Assembly (NCBI GenBank): GCA_947488345.1
Contig: CANKZQ010000001.1
Span: 1,005,501-1,069,500 of the forward strand
Reading direction: 5' to 3'
Length of the DNA stretch: 64,000 nt
From: an uncultured Flavobacteriaceae bacterium
Lineage (GTDB): Bacteria > Bacteroidota > Bacteroidia > Flavobacteriales > Flavobacteriaceae
The position numbers were made by a program, and so were the translations under genes. Below the pieces are notes generated by a model. The model did no database searches. It saw only the letters and a program-made list of their open reading frames with translations, and was not told where the DNA came from. Below, one piece after another: positions 17,094 through 25,905 of this stretch (positions are counted from its first letter, which is position 1; each line of letters starts with the position of its first letter).

Positions 17094-20000
17094 ATGAAAA
17101 GAATTATCTTCGTTTTCATTTTAATTCTTGGGCACATGACATTGCAATCGCAAACTGTTATTGCCAAACAAAGTTTCGAGGCATCAGGAGACACCTGGAC
17201 GCCTCTTAATTTCTCGACCCCGCCATGTACGGTAGGGAATGACGTTTGGGATTATAGTACAGGTCTGAATAATATTGCTCCTAATGATGGAGCCCAATTT
17301 TGGGGAATAAAGGATTTGGACGGAAGTTGTGGAGGAACAGGTTTTGAAACCATTATTTTTCCTAATGTAAATATCTCCTCATTTACTAATGTTACCTTTT
17401 CATTTGACTACAATGCTATTAATTTTGATAACGGTGAAGATTTAAAATATGAGCTTTTCTATGATGGTGTAAGTCAAGGCGAAGTCATAGTAGTTGATGG
17501 TGTAGGTGGAGGTTCGGATAATACAAATGGCTGGTTAACGGAAACTGTTTCGATACCCGATACAGTAAACAATGTAAGTGTGATTTTATTCGCCAAATGT
17601 AATAGAGGTGGTGAAGAAGCTGGATTTGACAATGTTTTTTTAGAACAGGTTATAGTTACATTAGATGACTGTGCTGGAGCAGAAAGTCTCATAGTTTATG
17701 ATAATGGTACCTCATCAGGAAATGAAACTGTGGCGAACAGTGCTACGGCTACCCCGAGTAGTTTGGCTGACACCTCTTGTGATACTTTTACAAGTAACGA
17801 AAATCTTGATTTATTCTACACGTTTACCGTTCCGGTAGGAGCTACTTCTATTAATGTTTTAACTGCTGGTGCTAATGGAGCAACAATTAATGTAGCGGCT
17901 TGGACAGATTGTAACGGCACCGAAGTGTTTTGTGATAACACCAATTCAGGGTTCCATGAAATTACAGGGTTAACCCCTGGACAGACATATGTGCTACAAG
18001 TATGGCATGATGATTTTAATGCTGGCCCTTTCACGATAGCCCTTGAAGGACCAACACCACCACCTACCAATAGTGATTGCTTTGATAGTGTCGCCTTAAC
18101 AGTAGGTGCTACTAATACTCAAAATATTGTAACGGGTACAAATGAAGGAGCAACAGATTCTGGCGAATTACCAAGTCCAAGTTGTGCTTTCTACGGAGGA
18201 AGAGATGTATGGTTTACTGCCGAAATACCGGCATCTGGAGTACTCTTTGTTGAAACACAAGACGCAGGATCATCTATTGATACAGCTATGGCTATCTATA
18301 CCGGAACTTGTGGTAGTCTTACACAAATAGACTGTGACGATGATGATGGCCCCGGACTCTTTAGCGCAATTACATTGACAGGTTTGCCAAATACCACCGT
18401 TTATATTCGAGTCTTTTCTTATAATAATCAAAGTGCTGGAATCTTTGATATTGTCGCATATTCGCCTGAATGCCCTTTTACGACAACTTGGAATGGAAGC
18501 AGTTGGAACAATGGCGCGCCAGACAATACTACTTCTGTCGTAATTAGTGGTAATTACGATACGGCAACCAACGGTGATTTTGATTCTTGTGACTGCACCA
18601 TCAATAGTGGAGCAACAGTAAATGTCAGAGCGAATGATTACGTACTCGTTCAACACGATCTTACTGTAAATGGTACCTTAGAAGTTCGTCATGAAGGTTC
18701 ACTTGTTATGGTAGAAGATGACGGCGCTGTATCTTCTTCTGGCACCATTAATATTCATAAAACAACGACACCTTATAATGACCCATTAGACTATACCTAT
18801 TGGACCTCTCCAACAGTAAATGAGACCTTTGGTAGTGCTTTAGCCTCTTCCCGTCCTGATCGAATTTTTGAATTTGATATTGTGACTGGATGGATATCGA
18901 AAAGTGGATCTGATGTTATGGAAACAGCAAAAGGGTACCTCGCTGGTGCACCAGATAGTGGTACTTTTCCTCAAAGTCAATCTGTCATATTCGATGGTCT
19001 TGTCAATAACGGGATAGTGCAAACGCCAAGTTTTCAGGATATAAATTTTAATTGGAACCTTATCGGAAATCCATATCCTTCAGCAATTAGTGCAGATTTA
19101 TTTTTAGATGATCCTTTAAATACTGCAGTCGTAGATGGCACTATTTATTTATGGACTCATAATACACCTATTTCAGATGCCAATCCTGGCGATGAGAAAT
19201 ACAACTATTCGGCAAGCGACTATGCCACATATACAGCTGGCATAGGTGGTACCGCGGCAAGTATTGGAAGTGCCATCCCGAATGGAAATATTGCTTCAGG
19301 TCAAGGTTTTTTTATACAAGGTTTAACAGGTGCAAATGGTGTGGCAACTTTTAATAATTCTATGAGAATTACTTCAAATAATGATGAATTCTTTAAAAGT
19401 TCAGCTAATGAAAACGAGAAAGATAGAATATGGTTAAATTTATTTAACGATAAGGGAGCTTTTAGCCAGACTTTAATTGGTTTTATAGAAAATGGTACTA
19501 TTGGAATAGATAGATATGATGGTACCAAACTAGGGGGCGAATACATTTCACTCTACTCTCTAGCGGAAGGAAATAATCTAGCAGCTCAAAGCAGACCTCC
19601 TTTGAAAGATGACGAAACTATTAAATTAGGGCTATACTCTTTCATTAATGAAGGCGATTCACTAAAAGTTGGAATAGAAAAAATAGAAGGATCTTTAGTT
19701 AATTATAGCATTTATATTCGAGATAAATTACTTAATTATGTACATGACCTAAGTGTTGAAGATTATGTATTTATTCCTGAACCCAAATCTGTCTATAATG
19801 ATCGTTTTGAGTTGTTCTTGACAAAAAATCAAATAGTATTAAATACCGATGACTTTGAATCGGCCACCAACGGGTTATTAGTTTTAAACTCTCTTGATAA
19901 TATTGAAATAACCACAAGCAATTCAAGCCTAATCACGCGACTAAAAATATATGATGTCCTGGGTAAAACGATTGTCAATACTGATGTGAATAACACTTCC

Positions 20001-20102
20001 TATACTTTCAAAACTGAGAATATCGCTCCAGGAACAATATTTATTATAAATGCTACACTTGCTGATGATACTGTATTCATTAAAAAAATACTTATTGATT
20101 AA
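17094..20102 (+). CDS. T9SS-secreted surface protein with prepeptidase-like repeats
   Basis: A 1002-residue secreted protein with a signal peptide ending LQSQ. After an N-terminal jelly-roll-like region come two PPC-like (bacterial prepeptidase C-terminal) repeats, about residues 195-320 (LDLFYTFTVPVG, VLQVWH) and 325-455 (RDVWFTAEIPASG, VYIRVFSY). Next is a segment rich in turns and aromatic pairs (WNGSSWNNG onward), also seen in flavobacterial surface proteins. The last 75 or so residues (RLKIYDVLGKTI ... FIKKILID) are a type A T9SS sorting domain, so the protein should cross the outer membrane by T9SS. No catalytic domain was recognised; adhesion is the likeliest role, as inference. Confidence 0.82.
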   Translation: MKRIIFVFILILGHMTLQSQTVIAKQSFEASGDTWTPLNFSTPPCTVGNDVWDYSTGLNNIAPNDGAQFWGIKDLDGSCGGTGFETIIFPNVNISSFTNVTFSFDYNAINFDNGEDLKYELFYDGVSQGEVIVVDGVGGGSDNTNGWLTETVSIPDTVNNVSVILFAKCNRGGEEAGFDNVFLEQVIVTLDDCAGAESLIVYDNGTSSGNETVANSATATPSSLADTSCDTFTSNENLDLFYTFTVPVGATSINVLTAGANGATINVAAWTDCNGTEVFCDNTNSGFHEITGLTPGQTYVLQVWHDDFNAGPFTIALEGPTPPPTNSDCFDSVALTVGATNTQNIVTGTNEGATDSGELPSPSCAFYGGRDVWFTAEIPASGVLFVETQDAGSSIDTAMAIYTGTCGSLTQIDCDDDDGPGLFSAITLTGLPNTTVYIRVFSYNNQSAGIFDIVAYSPECPFTTTWNGSSWNNGAPDNTTSVVISGNYDTATNGDFDSCDCTINSGATVNVRANDYVLVQHDLTVNGTLEVRHEGSLVMVEDDGAVSSSGTINIHKTTTPYNDPLDYTYWTSPTVNETFGSALASSRPDRIFEFDIVTGWISKSGSDVMETAKGYLAGAPDSGTFPQSQSVIFDGLVNNGIVQTPSFQDINFNWNLIGNPYPSAISADLFLDDPLNTAVVDGTIYLWTHNTPISDANPGDEKYNYSASDYATYTAGIGGTAASIGSAIPNGNIASGQGFFIQGLTGANGVATFNNSMRITSNNDEFFKSSANENEKDRIWLNLFNDKGAFSQTLIGFIENGTIGIDRYDGTKLGGEYISLYSLAEGNNLAAQSRPPLKDDETIKLGLYSFINEGDSLKVGIEKIEGSLVNYSIYIRDKLLNYVHDLSVEDYVFIPEPKSVYNDRFELFLTKNQIVLNTDDFESATNGLLVLNSLDNIEITTSNSSLITRLKIYDVLGKTIVNTDVNNTSYTFKTENIAPGTIFIINATLADDTVFIKKILID

Positions 20103-20172
20103 TGAGACATCTTTTTGTCTCGATAAGTTGAGTTGATAGATAAACTACCGTATCTAACATTATATAAAACAA

Positions 20173-20203
20173 AAAATCCCGAAGCATTCTGCTTCGGGAT
20201 TTT
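20173..20203. terminator. Bidirectional terminator, T9SS gene / RNase E/G
   Basis: ATCCCGAAGC-ATTCT-GCTTCGGGAT, flanked by A-run and T-run, lies between convergent genes and reads as an intrinsic terminator on both strands. Confidence 0.9.
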
Positions 20204-20223
20204 TATTGATATAATAAGATACC

Positions 20224-21768
20224 TTATTTAATTACTTTATCGTTTGCTGTATAGAAACGATACTCTAAATATTGGTAAGCATCTCTAGGTAAAATTTTAA
20301 TCCACTTTTTGTAACTCAAAAACCATTTGCTTTGAATTGATGGAAAACCACTTTTCAAATAAGAAGCCACAAAAGGATGTACGTGTAATGTAATTCCTTT
20401 GGCATTTTTTTCCTTATTCATTAATTTTTGTAATTGGTTTTCAATTTTATCAATTAAAATTATTGGAGCCTCGACTTCTCCATTTTTATTAGGGTTTTCT
20501 TCGTTCGTTTTAATAACCCTTTCAGGTCGAACTCTTTGTCTAGTAATTTGAACTAATCCGAACTTACTAGGCGGTAATACTTTATGCTTAGTTCTTGTAA
20601 GTTGCATCTGTTTTTTTAGATGATCAAACAATTTTTGTCTATGCTCTGCTGCATGCATGTCTATAAAGTCAACTACAATTATGCCGCCCATATCTCTCAG
20701 TTGCAATTGTCTTGCAATTTCGGTGGCAGCGATTAAATTAACTTCTAACGCTGTATCAGCTTGAGAATTAGCCTTGTTTGAGCGATTCCCACTATTCACA
20801 TCAATTACATGTAATGCTTCTGTGTGCTCAATAACTAAGTACGCTCCTTTTTGCATTGAAACTGTTCGTCCAAACGCTGTCTTAATTTGTCTTTCTATGA
20901 AATATTTTTCAAAGATTGGCATCTTAGCTCTATGCATTTTTACGATTTTCTCTTTTTCTGGAGCAATGCGCTGAAGATATTCTTTCAACTCAATATACAA
21001 GGTTTTATCGTTCGTGACAATACTTGTAAATGAATCATCAAAGACATCTCTTAAAATAGATGAAGCTCTATTCAACTCCGACAATACTTTTGCTGGAGCT
21101 TGAGCTTTCGGTAACTGTTTACACATAGTTACCCAGCGCTGTAGAGAATTTTGCAAATCTCTATCTAACTCTGCCACTTTGATGCCTTCGGCAACAGTTC
21201 GCAGAATAACGCCAAATCCTTTTGGCTTAATGCTTTTTGCAAGTCGTTTTAATCTATCTTTTTCTTTATTGCTCGATATTTTTTGAGATACCGAAACTCT
21301 ATCAGAAAAAGGAACTAATACTAAATATCTACCAGCTATTGAAAGCTCTGAGCTTATTCGAGGGCCTTTTGTAGATATGGGTTCTTTAACAACTTGTACT
21401 AATAAATTTTGACCAGCTTTTATAGCTTGGTCAATTTTTCCATGTTTGTCTATATCTTTTTCAAAATGGAAATTTTTTAAAGTGAATTCTTTTTCTTTAC
21501 CTGTGCTTATTCGCTTGAGATATTTACTCAAAGATAATAGCTGAGGGCCTAAATCATGATAATGCAAAAAAGCATCTTTCTCACTTCCAACATTTACAAA
21601 TGCTGCATTTAGACCAGATAATGTCTTTTTAATTTTGGCTAAAAATATATCGCCAACGTTAAAGTTATTATCTCCTTTTTCCTTGTGTAATTCAACAAGC
21701 TTACCATCTCTTAATAAGGCAAAATCTATATCAGAGGAATTCGATCTAATAATTAATTCTGTTTTCAC
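20224..21768 (-). CDS. rng: Ribonuclease E/G
   Basis: A 514-residue RNase G-type enzyme that cuts single-stranded RNA in mRNA decay and rRNA maturation. An S1 domain occupies about residues 30-110 (VGDIFLAKIKKTLSGLNAAF). The catalytic Asp pair is in VIDVNSG and VVDFID. A C-terminal scaffold like that of E. coli RNase E is absent. The start is uncertain: GTG at 21768 gives the family-like N-terminus (MKTELIIRSNSS), while GTG at 21798 adds ten residues. It follows the HU and 30-residue-protein genes. The 5' leader carries two hairpins (21852-21892), which may matter because RNase E regulates its own mRNA in E. coli. Confidence 0.9.
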   Translation of the reverse strand: MKTELIIRSNSSDIDFALLRDGKLVELHKEKGDNNFNVGDIFLAKIKKTLSGLNAAFVNVGSEKDAFLHYHDLGPQLLSLSKYLKRISTGKEKEFTLKNFHFEKDIDKHGKIDQAIKAGQNLLVQVVKEPISTKGPRISSELSIAGRYLVLVPFSDRVSVSQKISSNKEKDRLKRLAKSIKPKGFGVILRTVAEGIKVAELDRDLQNSLQRWVTMCKQLPKAQAPAKVLSELNRASSILRDVFDDSFTSIVTNDKTLYIELKEYLQRIAPEKEKIVKMHRAKMPIFEKYFIERQIKTAFGRTVSMQKGAYLVIEHTEALHVIDVNSGNRSNKANSQADTALEVNLIAATEIARQLQLRDMGGIIVVDFIDMHAAEHRQKLFDHLKKQMQLTRTKHKVLPPSKFGLVQITRQRVRPERVIKTNEENPNKNGEVEAPIILIDKIENQLQKLMNKEKNAKGITLHVHPFVASYLKSGFPSIQSKWFLSYKKWIKILPRDAYQYLEYRFYTANDKVIK

Positions 21769-21851
21769 TCTGTTAGTTTTTGTACCTACACTAAACACCT
21801 ACAATAATTACATATGAAATGCTTGTGTAGATGGATTTATAAATTGATTCA

Positions 21852-21892
21852 CAGGTTGTAATAACCTGACGAGATTTACATATGCAAATCTC
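21852..21892 (-). promoter_or_regulatory. Two hairpins in the RNase E/G leader
   Basis: In the mRNA sense (minus strand), GAGATTT-GCATATGT-AAATCTC (21871-21892) is followed by CAGGTT-ATTAC-AACCTG (21852-21868), both between the preceding terminator and the RNase start. The distal hairpin also reads as a terminator with six T on the plus strand, but no plus-strand gene precedes it. Confidence 0.5.
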
Positions 21893-21925
21893 TTTTTTCA
21901 AAGAACGGGTGTTTTAGATGAAAAG

Positions 21926-21953
21926 AAAAAATAGTTTAGTTAAACTATTTTTT
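21926..21953 (-). terminator. Terminator overlapping the 30-residue gene's stop codon
   Basis: ATAGTTTA-GT-TAAACTAT with flanking A5/T5 forms a stem that includes the stop codon of the small basic protein. It would end the minus-strand HU/small-protein transcript before rng. Confidence 0.7.
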
Positions 21954-22037
21954 CTTTTTGTGTCTATTTTGTCTACTTCTTTTTTTACGTTTATGAGTAG
22001 AAATTTTACTACGTTTTCTTTTTTTTCCGCTAGGCAT
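21945..22037 (-). CDS. 30-residue Lys/Arg-rich ribosome-associated-type protein
   Basis: A short frame from ATG at 22037 reads MPSGKKRKRSKISTHKRKKR, followed by ten more residues ending HKKKK; about two thirds of residues are Lys, Arg or His. Closely similar tiny proteins occur beside HU and RNase E/G genes across Bacteroidota, and the composition fits a ribosomal or rRNA-binding protein. I recognise the family by sequence but am unsure of its official name. It lies between HU and rng on the same strand. Its stop codon falls within a terminator hairpin, so it is the last gene of its transcript. Confidence 0.85.
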   Translation of the reverse strand: MPSGKKRKRSKISTHKRKKRSRQNRHKKKK

Positions 22038-22073
22038 AGTTCAAACGTTTTTAAATGTGTTTATATTGTTTAG

Positions 22074-22364
22074 TTATTTAACAGGAACATTTTTCTTTAC
22101 GCCCTCAACAAAAATCTTTGCTGGTTTAAACGCTGGAATGTTATGTGCTGGTATTTTAATGGTTGTATTCTTAGAAATGTTTCTTCCTGTTTTTTCTGCT
22201 CTTGTTTTTACAGTAAAACTTCCAAAACCTCTTAAATAAACGTTATCTCCTTTTTCTAATGAAGATTTCACTTCTTTCATTAAATCTTCTACTACTCTCA
22301 ATACATCTGCCTTTTCAATTCCAGATTTATCCGAAATGTTAGCAACGATCTCCGCTTTTGTCAT
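22074..22364 (-). CDS. HU-family DNA-binding protein
   Basis: A 96-residue HU/IHF protein, a dimeric nucleoid protein that bends DNA. It begins MTKAEIVANISDKSGI and has LRGFGSFTVKTRAEKTGRN leading into the DNA-binding arm, ending IPAFKPAKIFVEGV. A consensus -7 element lies 46 bases upstream. It is the first gene of the HU / 30-residue protein / rng group. Confidence 0.94.
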   Translation of the reverse strand: MTKAEIVANISDKSGIEKADVLRVVEDLMKEVKSSLEKGDNVYLRGFGSFTVKTRAEKTGRNISKNTTIKIPAHNIPAFKPAKIFVEGVKKNVPVK

Positions 22365-22409
22365 TCTTAATTATTTTTTAGATTGTTATTTCATTAATTT
22401 TAAGGGTGG

Positions 22410-22417
22410 CAAATATA
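22410..22417 (-). promoter_or_regulatory. Candidate -7 element for HU gene
   Basis: Minus-strand TATATTTG, 46 bases before the HU start codon, matches TAnnTTTG. Confidence 0.5.
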
Positions 22418-22496
22418 AAACAATTAATCAATTTCCTAAAGCTAATTCACTAAAATTTAATAAGATAAAAACTGTATTATTGCAGAATTATTCAAA

Positions 22497-23543
22497 ATGA
22501 TGCACTTTTATAACACTTTAGTTTACTGGTATTTACAAAACAAGCGAGATTTACCTTGGCGCAAAACGAAGAATCCATATTTAATTTGGTTGTCAGAAAT
22601 CATCTTACAACAAACACGTGTAGATCAAGGACTCGACTATTACTTGAAATTTAGCGAAGCATTTCCAACTGTTTTAGCTCTCGCGAATGCTGAAGAAGAC
22701 GACATTTTAAAACTCTGGCAAGGCCTAGGCTATTATTCAAGAGCTCGCAATTTACATTTCTCTGCAAATTATATTGTCAATGAATTGAACGGAAAATTTC
22801 CTAACTCATATAAAGATTTACTAAAATTAAAAGGCGTAGGTGATTATACCGCTTCGGCGATTGCTTCTATATGTTTCAATGAACCCACAGCGGTTGTTGA
22901 TGGTAATGTCTATAGAGTACTATCTAGATACTTTGGTATTAAAACAGCTATAAATTCCACAAAAGGCATTAAAGAATTTAAGCAATTGGCTCAAAAACTA
23001 ATTACCGATGAAGATCCGGGTCGTTACAATCAGGCCATTATGGAATTTGGCGCCAAACAATGCAAGCCTCAAAGTCCTAACTGTGAACAATGTCTATTAA
23101 ATACAAGTTGTGTTGCTCGAGAGAAAAAACTCGTGAATGATCTTCCCGTTAAGGAGAAAAAAATAAAGATTAAACAACGATATTTCAATTATTTAGTCTT
23201 AAACACCCATGATCATACACTTATTCAACAACGTAAGGGCAAAGGAATATGGCAAAACCTCTATGAATTTCCATTAATAGAAAGTGAAAAAGAACTCACT
23301 TTTAAAGAGTTGATTGCTTCACCAATGCTGACATCCTATTTTGGAGAGGAAAAAATTTCGGCGCACTTATTCAATACTGAAGTCATCATTCATAAACTTT
23401 CACATCAACATCTCTTTACTAAATTTTGGATTATCACGACAGAGGGTATGCCAAATAATGCTATTTCATGGAATGAATTTGACGCTTATCCAGTACCTAT
23501 TTTGATACATAATTTTGTAGAAAAATTTAAGAACAATCAATAA
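22497..23543 (+). CDS. mutY: A/G-specific adenine glycosylase MutY
   Basis: A 348-residue MutY, which removes adenine mispaired with 8-oxoguanine. Features in order: catalytic Glu in LSEIILQQTRVDQ, helix-hairpin-helix LLKLKGVGDYTASAIASI, catalytic Asp in AVVDGNVYRVL, and the [4Fe-4S] ligands C-x6-C-x2-C-x5-C (CKPQSPNCEQCLLNTSC). A C-terminal MutT-like recognition domain follows. Two consecutive ATGs start the frame (22497 or 22500). It is the first gene before ssb-gldE-gldD, an arrangement common in flavobacteria. Confidence 0.95.
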   Translation: MMHFYNTLVYWYLQNKRDLPWRKTKNPYLIWLSEIILQQTRVDQGLDYYLKFSEAFPTVLALANAEEDDILKLWQGLGYYSRARNLHFSANYIVNELNGKFPNSYKDLLKLKGVGDYTASAIASICFNEPTAVVDGNVYRVLSRYFGIKTAINSTKGIKEFKQLAQKLITDEDPGRYNQAIMEFGAKQCKPQSPNCEQCLLNTSCVAREKKLVNDLPVKEKKIKIKQRYFNYLVLNTHDHTLIQQRKGKGIWQNLYEFPLIESEKELTFKELIASPMLTSYFGEEKISAHLFNTEVIIHKLSHQHLFTKFWIITTEGMPNNAISWNEFDAYPVPILIHNFVEKFKNNQ

Positions 23544-23553
23544 CAATTTTTAG

Positions 23554-23561
23554 TACCTTTG
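23554..23561 (+). promoter_or_regulatory. Candidate -7 element for ssb
   Basis: TACCTTTG, 18 bases before the ssb ATG, fits TAnnTTTG and suggests ssb-gldE-gldD has its own promoter. Confidence 0.45.
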
Positions 23562-23579
23562 ATACAAATCTAATGTATA

Positions 23580-24020
23580 ATGGCAGGAACCTTAAATAAA
23601 GTGATGTTGATTGGTCATCTAGGAGACGAGGTGAAAATGCACTATTTTGAAGGCGGAAACTCTATAGGCAGATTTCCTGTTGCAACCAATGAAACCTATA
23701 CAAATAGGCAAACAAACGAAAAAGTAACCACTACAGAATGGCACAACGTAGTTGTTAGGAACAAGCTAGCAGAAATTTGCGAAAAATACCTGAGTAAGGG
23801 TGATAAAGTGTATGTTGAAGGTCGTATCAAAACCCGGCAATGGGAAGGTCAAGATGGCAACAAACGGTACGCTACTGAAATCCATGCAGCAGATATGACT
23901 TTTTTAAGCACAAAAAAAGACGTACAAAGTAGTTCTTCTTCTACGGCAATACCGAAACAAGAAGAACAAACAACAAACAACGTACAAGAACCTCCGTTAG
24001 ATGATGATCTTCCGTTTTAA
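23580..24020 (+). CDS. ssb: Single-stranded DNA-binding protein SSB
   Basis: A 146-residue SSB with an N-terminal OB fold (LNKVMLIGHLG, TEWHNVVVRNKLAE, YVEGRIKTRQW) and the acidic partner-binding tail DDDLPF at the C-terminus, joined by a Ser/Gln/Thr-rich linker. It coats single-stranded DNA in replication and repair. gldE follows 22 bases later. Confidence 0.96.
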   Translation: MAGTLNKVMLIGHLGDEVKMHYFEGGNSIGRFPVATNETYTNRQTNEKVTTTEWHNVVVRNKLAEICEKYLSKGDKVYVEGRIKTRQWEGQDGNKRYATEIHAADMTFLSTKKDVQSSSSSTAIPKQEEQTTNNVQEPPLDDDLPF

Positions 24021-24042
24021 GTTTAATTAAATCGAATCGTAT

Positions 24043-25350
24043 TTGGACCCCGAACCCCCCATTTTAATTTTTATCGATTCCGTCGATGGTACACTCATTG
24101 CGAGTATCACTATTCTCTTAGTACTACTCATATTATCGGCTCTTATCTCAGGTGCTGAGGTGGCGTTTTTTTCATTGAGTAAAACCGATTTAGATGAAGC
24201 ATCAAATGGGAAATCGAAAAAGAAAGAGATTGTCGCACAACAATTAGAAAACCCTAAAAAATTATTGGCGACCATACTTATTGCTAATAATTTCATCAAC
24301 ATATTAATTGTACTCTTGTTTGCCTACATTGGTGCTTCTATATTTAGCGGCATTGAGTCAAGTATTTTAAGATTTGGACTCGAAGTAATTTTAGTTACTT
24401 TTTTAATTTTATTGTTTGGTGAAGTGCTCCCAAAAATTTATGCCAATAGAAATGCAATGAAATTTGCTTCCTTTATGGCACTGCCAATTAAATTTTTAAA
24501 CACGGCTTTATCATTTGCCAGTCTCCCTCTGATGAGTTTGACATCGCTTGTTGAAAAAAGGCTAGGAAAGAAGCAGCAGAATTTTTCTGTAGAAAAGTTG
24601 TCTCAGGCGCTCGAACTAACATCCGAAGAAGCCACAACTAAAGATGAACAAAAAATACTTGAGGGTATTGTTAGTTTTGGTAATACCGATACCGCCCAAG
24701 TAATGTGCCCTCGAATGGATGTATTTGCCTTATCGGATACTGAAACTTTTGTAGAGGTCGTGAAAAAAATCATAAAAAAAGGACATTCTAGAATTCCAGT
24801 ATATAAAGATACGATTGATGAGGTCGTTGGTATACTATATACAAAAGACCTATTACCTCATTTAAACAAGAAAACCTTTCAATGGAAAAAATTATTACGA
24901 ACGCCTCTTTTTGTTCCCGAAAATAAAAAACTAGATGATTTATTGAAGGAATTTCAAGAATTAAAAAACCATTTGGCTATTGTGGTAGATGAGTATGGCG
25001 GAACCTCAGGAATTGTTACTTTAGAGGATATTATCGAAGAAATTGTAGGTGATATTAGCGATGAATTTGATGATGATGATTTGGCCTATTCTAAACTAGA
25101 TGATCATAACTATGTCTTTGATGGTAAAATTGTACTCAAAGATTTTTATAAAGTGTTAAATCATATAGATGATACTATCTTTGAAGAAGCAAAAGGAGAA
25201 GCCGAAACACTTGCTGGATTTATTTTAGAAATATCAGGTAAATTTCCTAAAAAAAATGAAATCATTCTATTCAAAGCCTTCAAATTTAAAATTGAAGCGT
25301 TAGATAAAAAACGAATAAAACAAGTAAAAGTTACGATCCCAAATGAATAA
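24043..25350 (+). CDS. gldE: Gliding-motility protein GldE (CNNM/CBS family)
   Basis: A 435-residue membrane protein. An N-terminal CNNM/DUF21 region with about four hydrophobic segments (to about residue 190) is followed by two CBS domains (about 215-335; MCPRMDVFAL, GHSRIPVY, VVDEYGGTSGIVTLEDIIEEIVGDI) and a C-terminal CorC/HlyC domain. It resembles magnesium/cobalt efflux proteins, but its place between ssb and gldD identifies it as GldE. The start is a TTG at 24043, giving the (M)DPEPP N-terminus expected in the family. It overlaps gldD by eight bases. Confidence 0.92.
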   Translation: MDPEPPILIFIDSVDGTLIASITILLVLLILSALISGAEVAFFSLSKTDLDEASNGKSKKKEIVAQQLENPKKLLATILIANNFINILIVLLFAYIGASIFSGIESSILRFGLEVILVTFLILLFGEVLPKIYANRNAMKFASFMALPIKFLNTALSFASLPLMSLTSLVEKRLGKKQQNFSVEKLSQALELTSEEATTKDEQKILEGIVSFGNTDTAQVMCPRMDVFALSDTETFVEVVKKIIKKGHSRIPVYKDTIDEVVGILYTKDLLPHLNKKTFQWKKLLRTPLFVPENKKLDDLLKEFQELKNHLAIVVDEYGGTSGIVTLEDIIEEIVGDISDEFDDDDLAYSKLDDHNYVFDGKIVLKDFYKVLNHIDDTIFEEAKGEAETLAGFILEISGKFPKKNEIILFKAFKFKIEALDKKRIKQVKVTIPNE

Positions 25351-25900
25351 AATAATCATAGTTAGTTTAGCAATTGGATTATTCCTAACCTCTTGCGCGG
25401 AAGAGACGTTACCTAAACCAAAAGCATTTTTACGATTGGCTTATAACGAAGCCTCATATCAAAAGGTGACGAGCGACTGTCCGTATACCTTTGAATTTTC
25501 TAAAGAGGCTGTTGTGCAACCAAATGAAAAGTGCTGGGTTAACATTTCATACCCCGCTCTTAAAGCGTCTCTAAATATCACCTATCGACCTGTCGAGAAT
25601 AACTTGAGAGAATTGTTGCAAGAATCTGAAAAGCTCACGTACAATCATGCAATTAAAGCTGATGGTATTAGTGCACAACCCTTTGATGACGCTACGAAGA
25701 AAGTGTTTGGAGCCTTGTCGGAAGTAACGGGTAATGCTGCCTCACCTTTACAGTTTCACTTAACTGATAGCACAAAACATTTCATCACAGGGGCGTTGTA
25801 TTTTAAAGTTCAGCCCAATTATGATTCGATTCTACCTGCCGTAAAATATATTGAAAAAGATTTGAAACATTTGATGGAAACCTTGGAGTGGCGAAATTAA
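25343..25900 (+). CDS. gldD: Gliding-motility lipoprotein GldD
   Basis: A 185-residue lipoprotein with lipobox LTSC (Cys at about residue 18). The sequence PKPKAFLRLAYNEASYQ and the following region match GldD, which is required for gliding and T9SS function in flavobacteria. The start codon lies inside the end of gldE, indicating coupled translation. It implies the organism has the Gld/T9SS machinery, consistent with the T9SS cargo at 17-20 kb. Confidence 0.93.
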   Translation: MNKIIIVSLAIGLFLTSCAEETLPKPKAFLRLAYNEASYQKVTSDCPYTFEFSKEAVVQPNEKCWVNISYPALKASLNITYRPVENNLRELLQESEKLTYNHAIKADGISAQPFDDATKKVFGALSEVTGNAASPLQFHLTDSTKHFITGALYFKVQPNYDSILPAVKYIEKDLKHLMETLEWRN

Positions 25901-25905
25901 AACAT

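Noticed and set aside
21871-21898. Plus-strand terminator GAGATTT...AAATCTC-T6
   Set aside because: No plus-strand gene lies upstream; it is better explained as a hairpin of the minus-strand RNase E/G leader.
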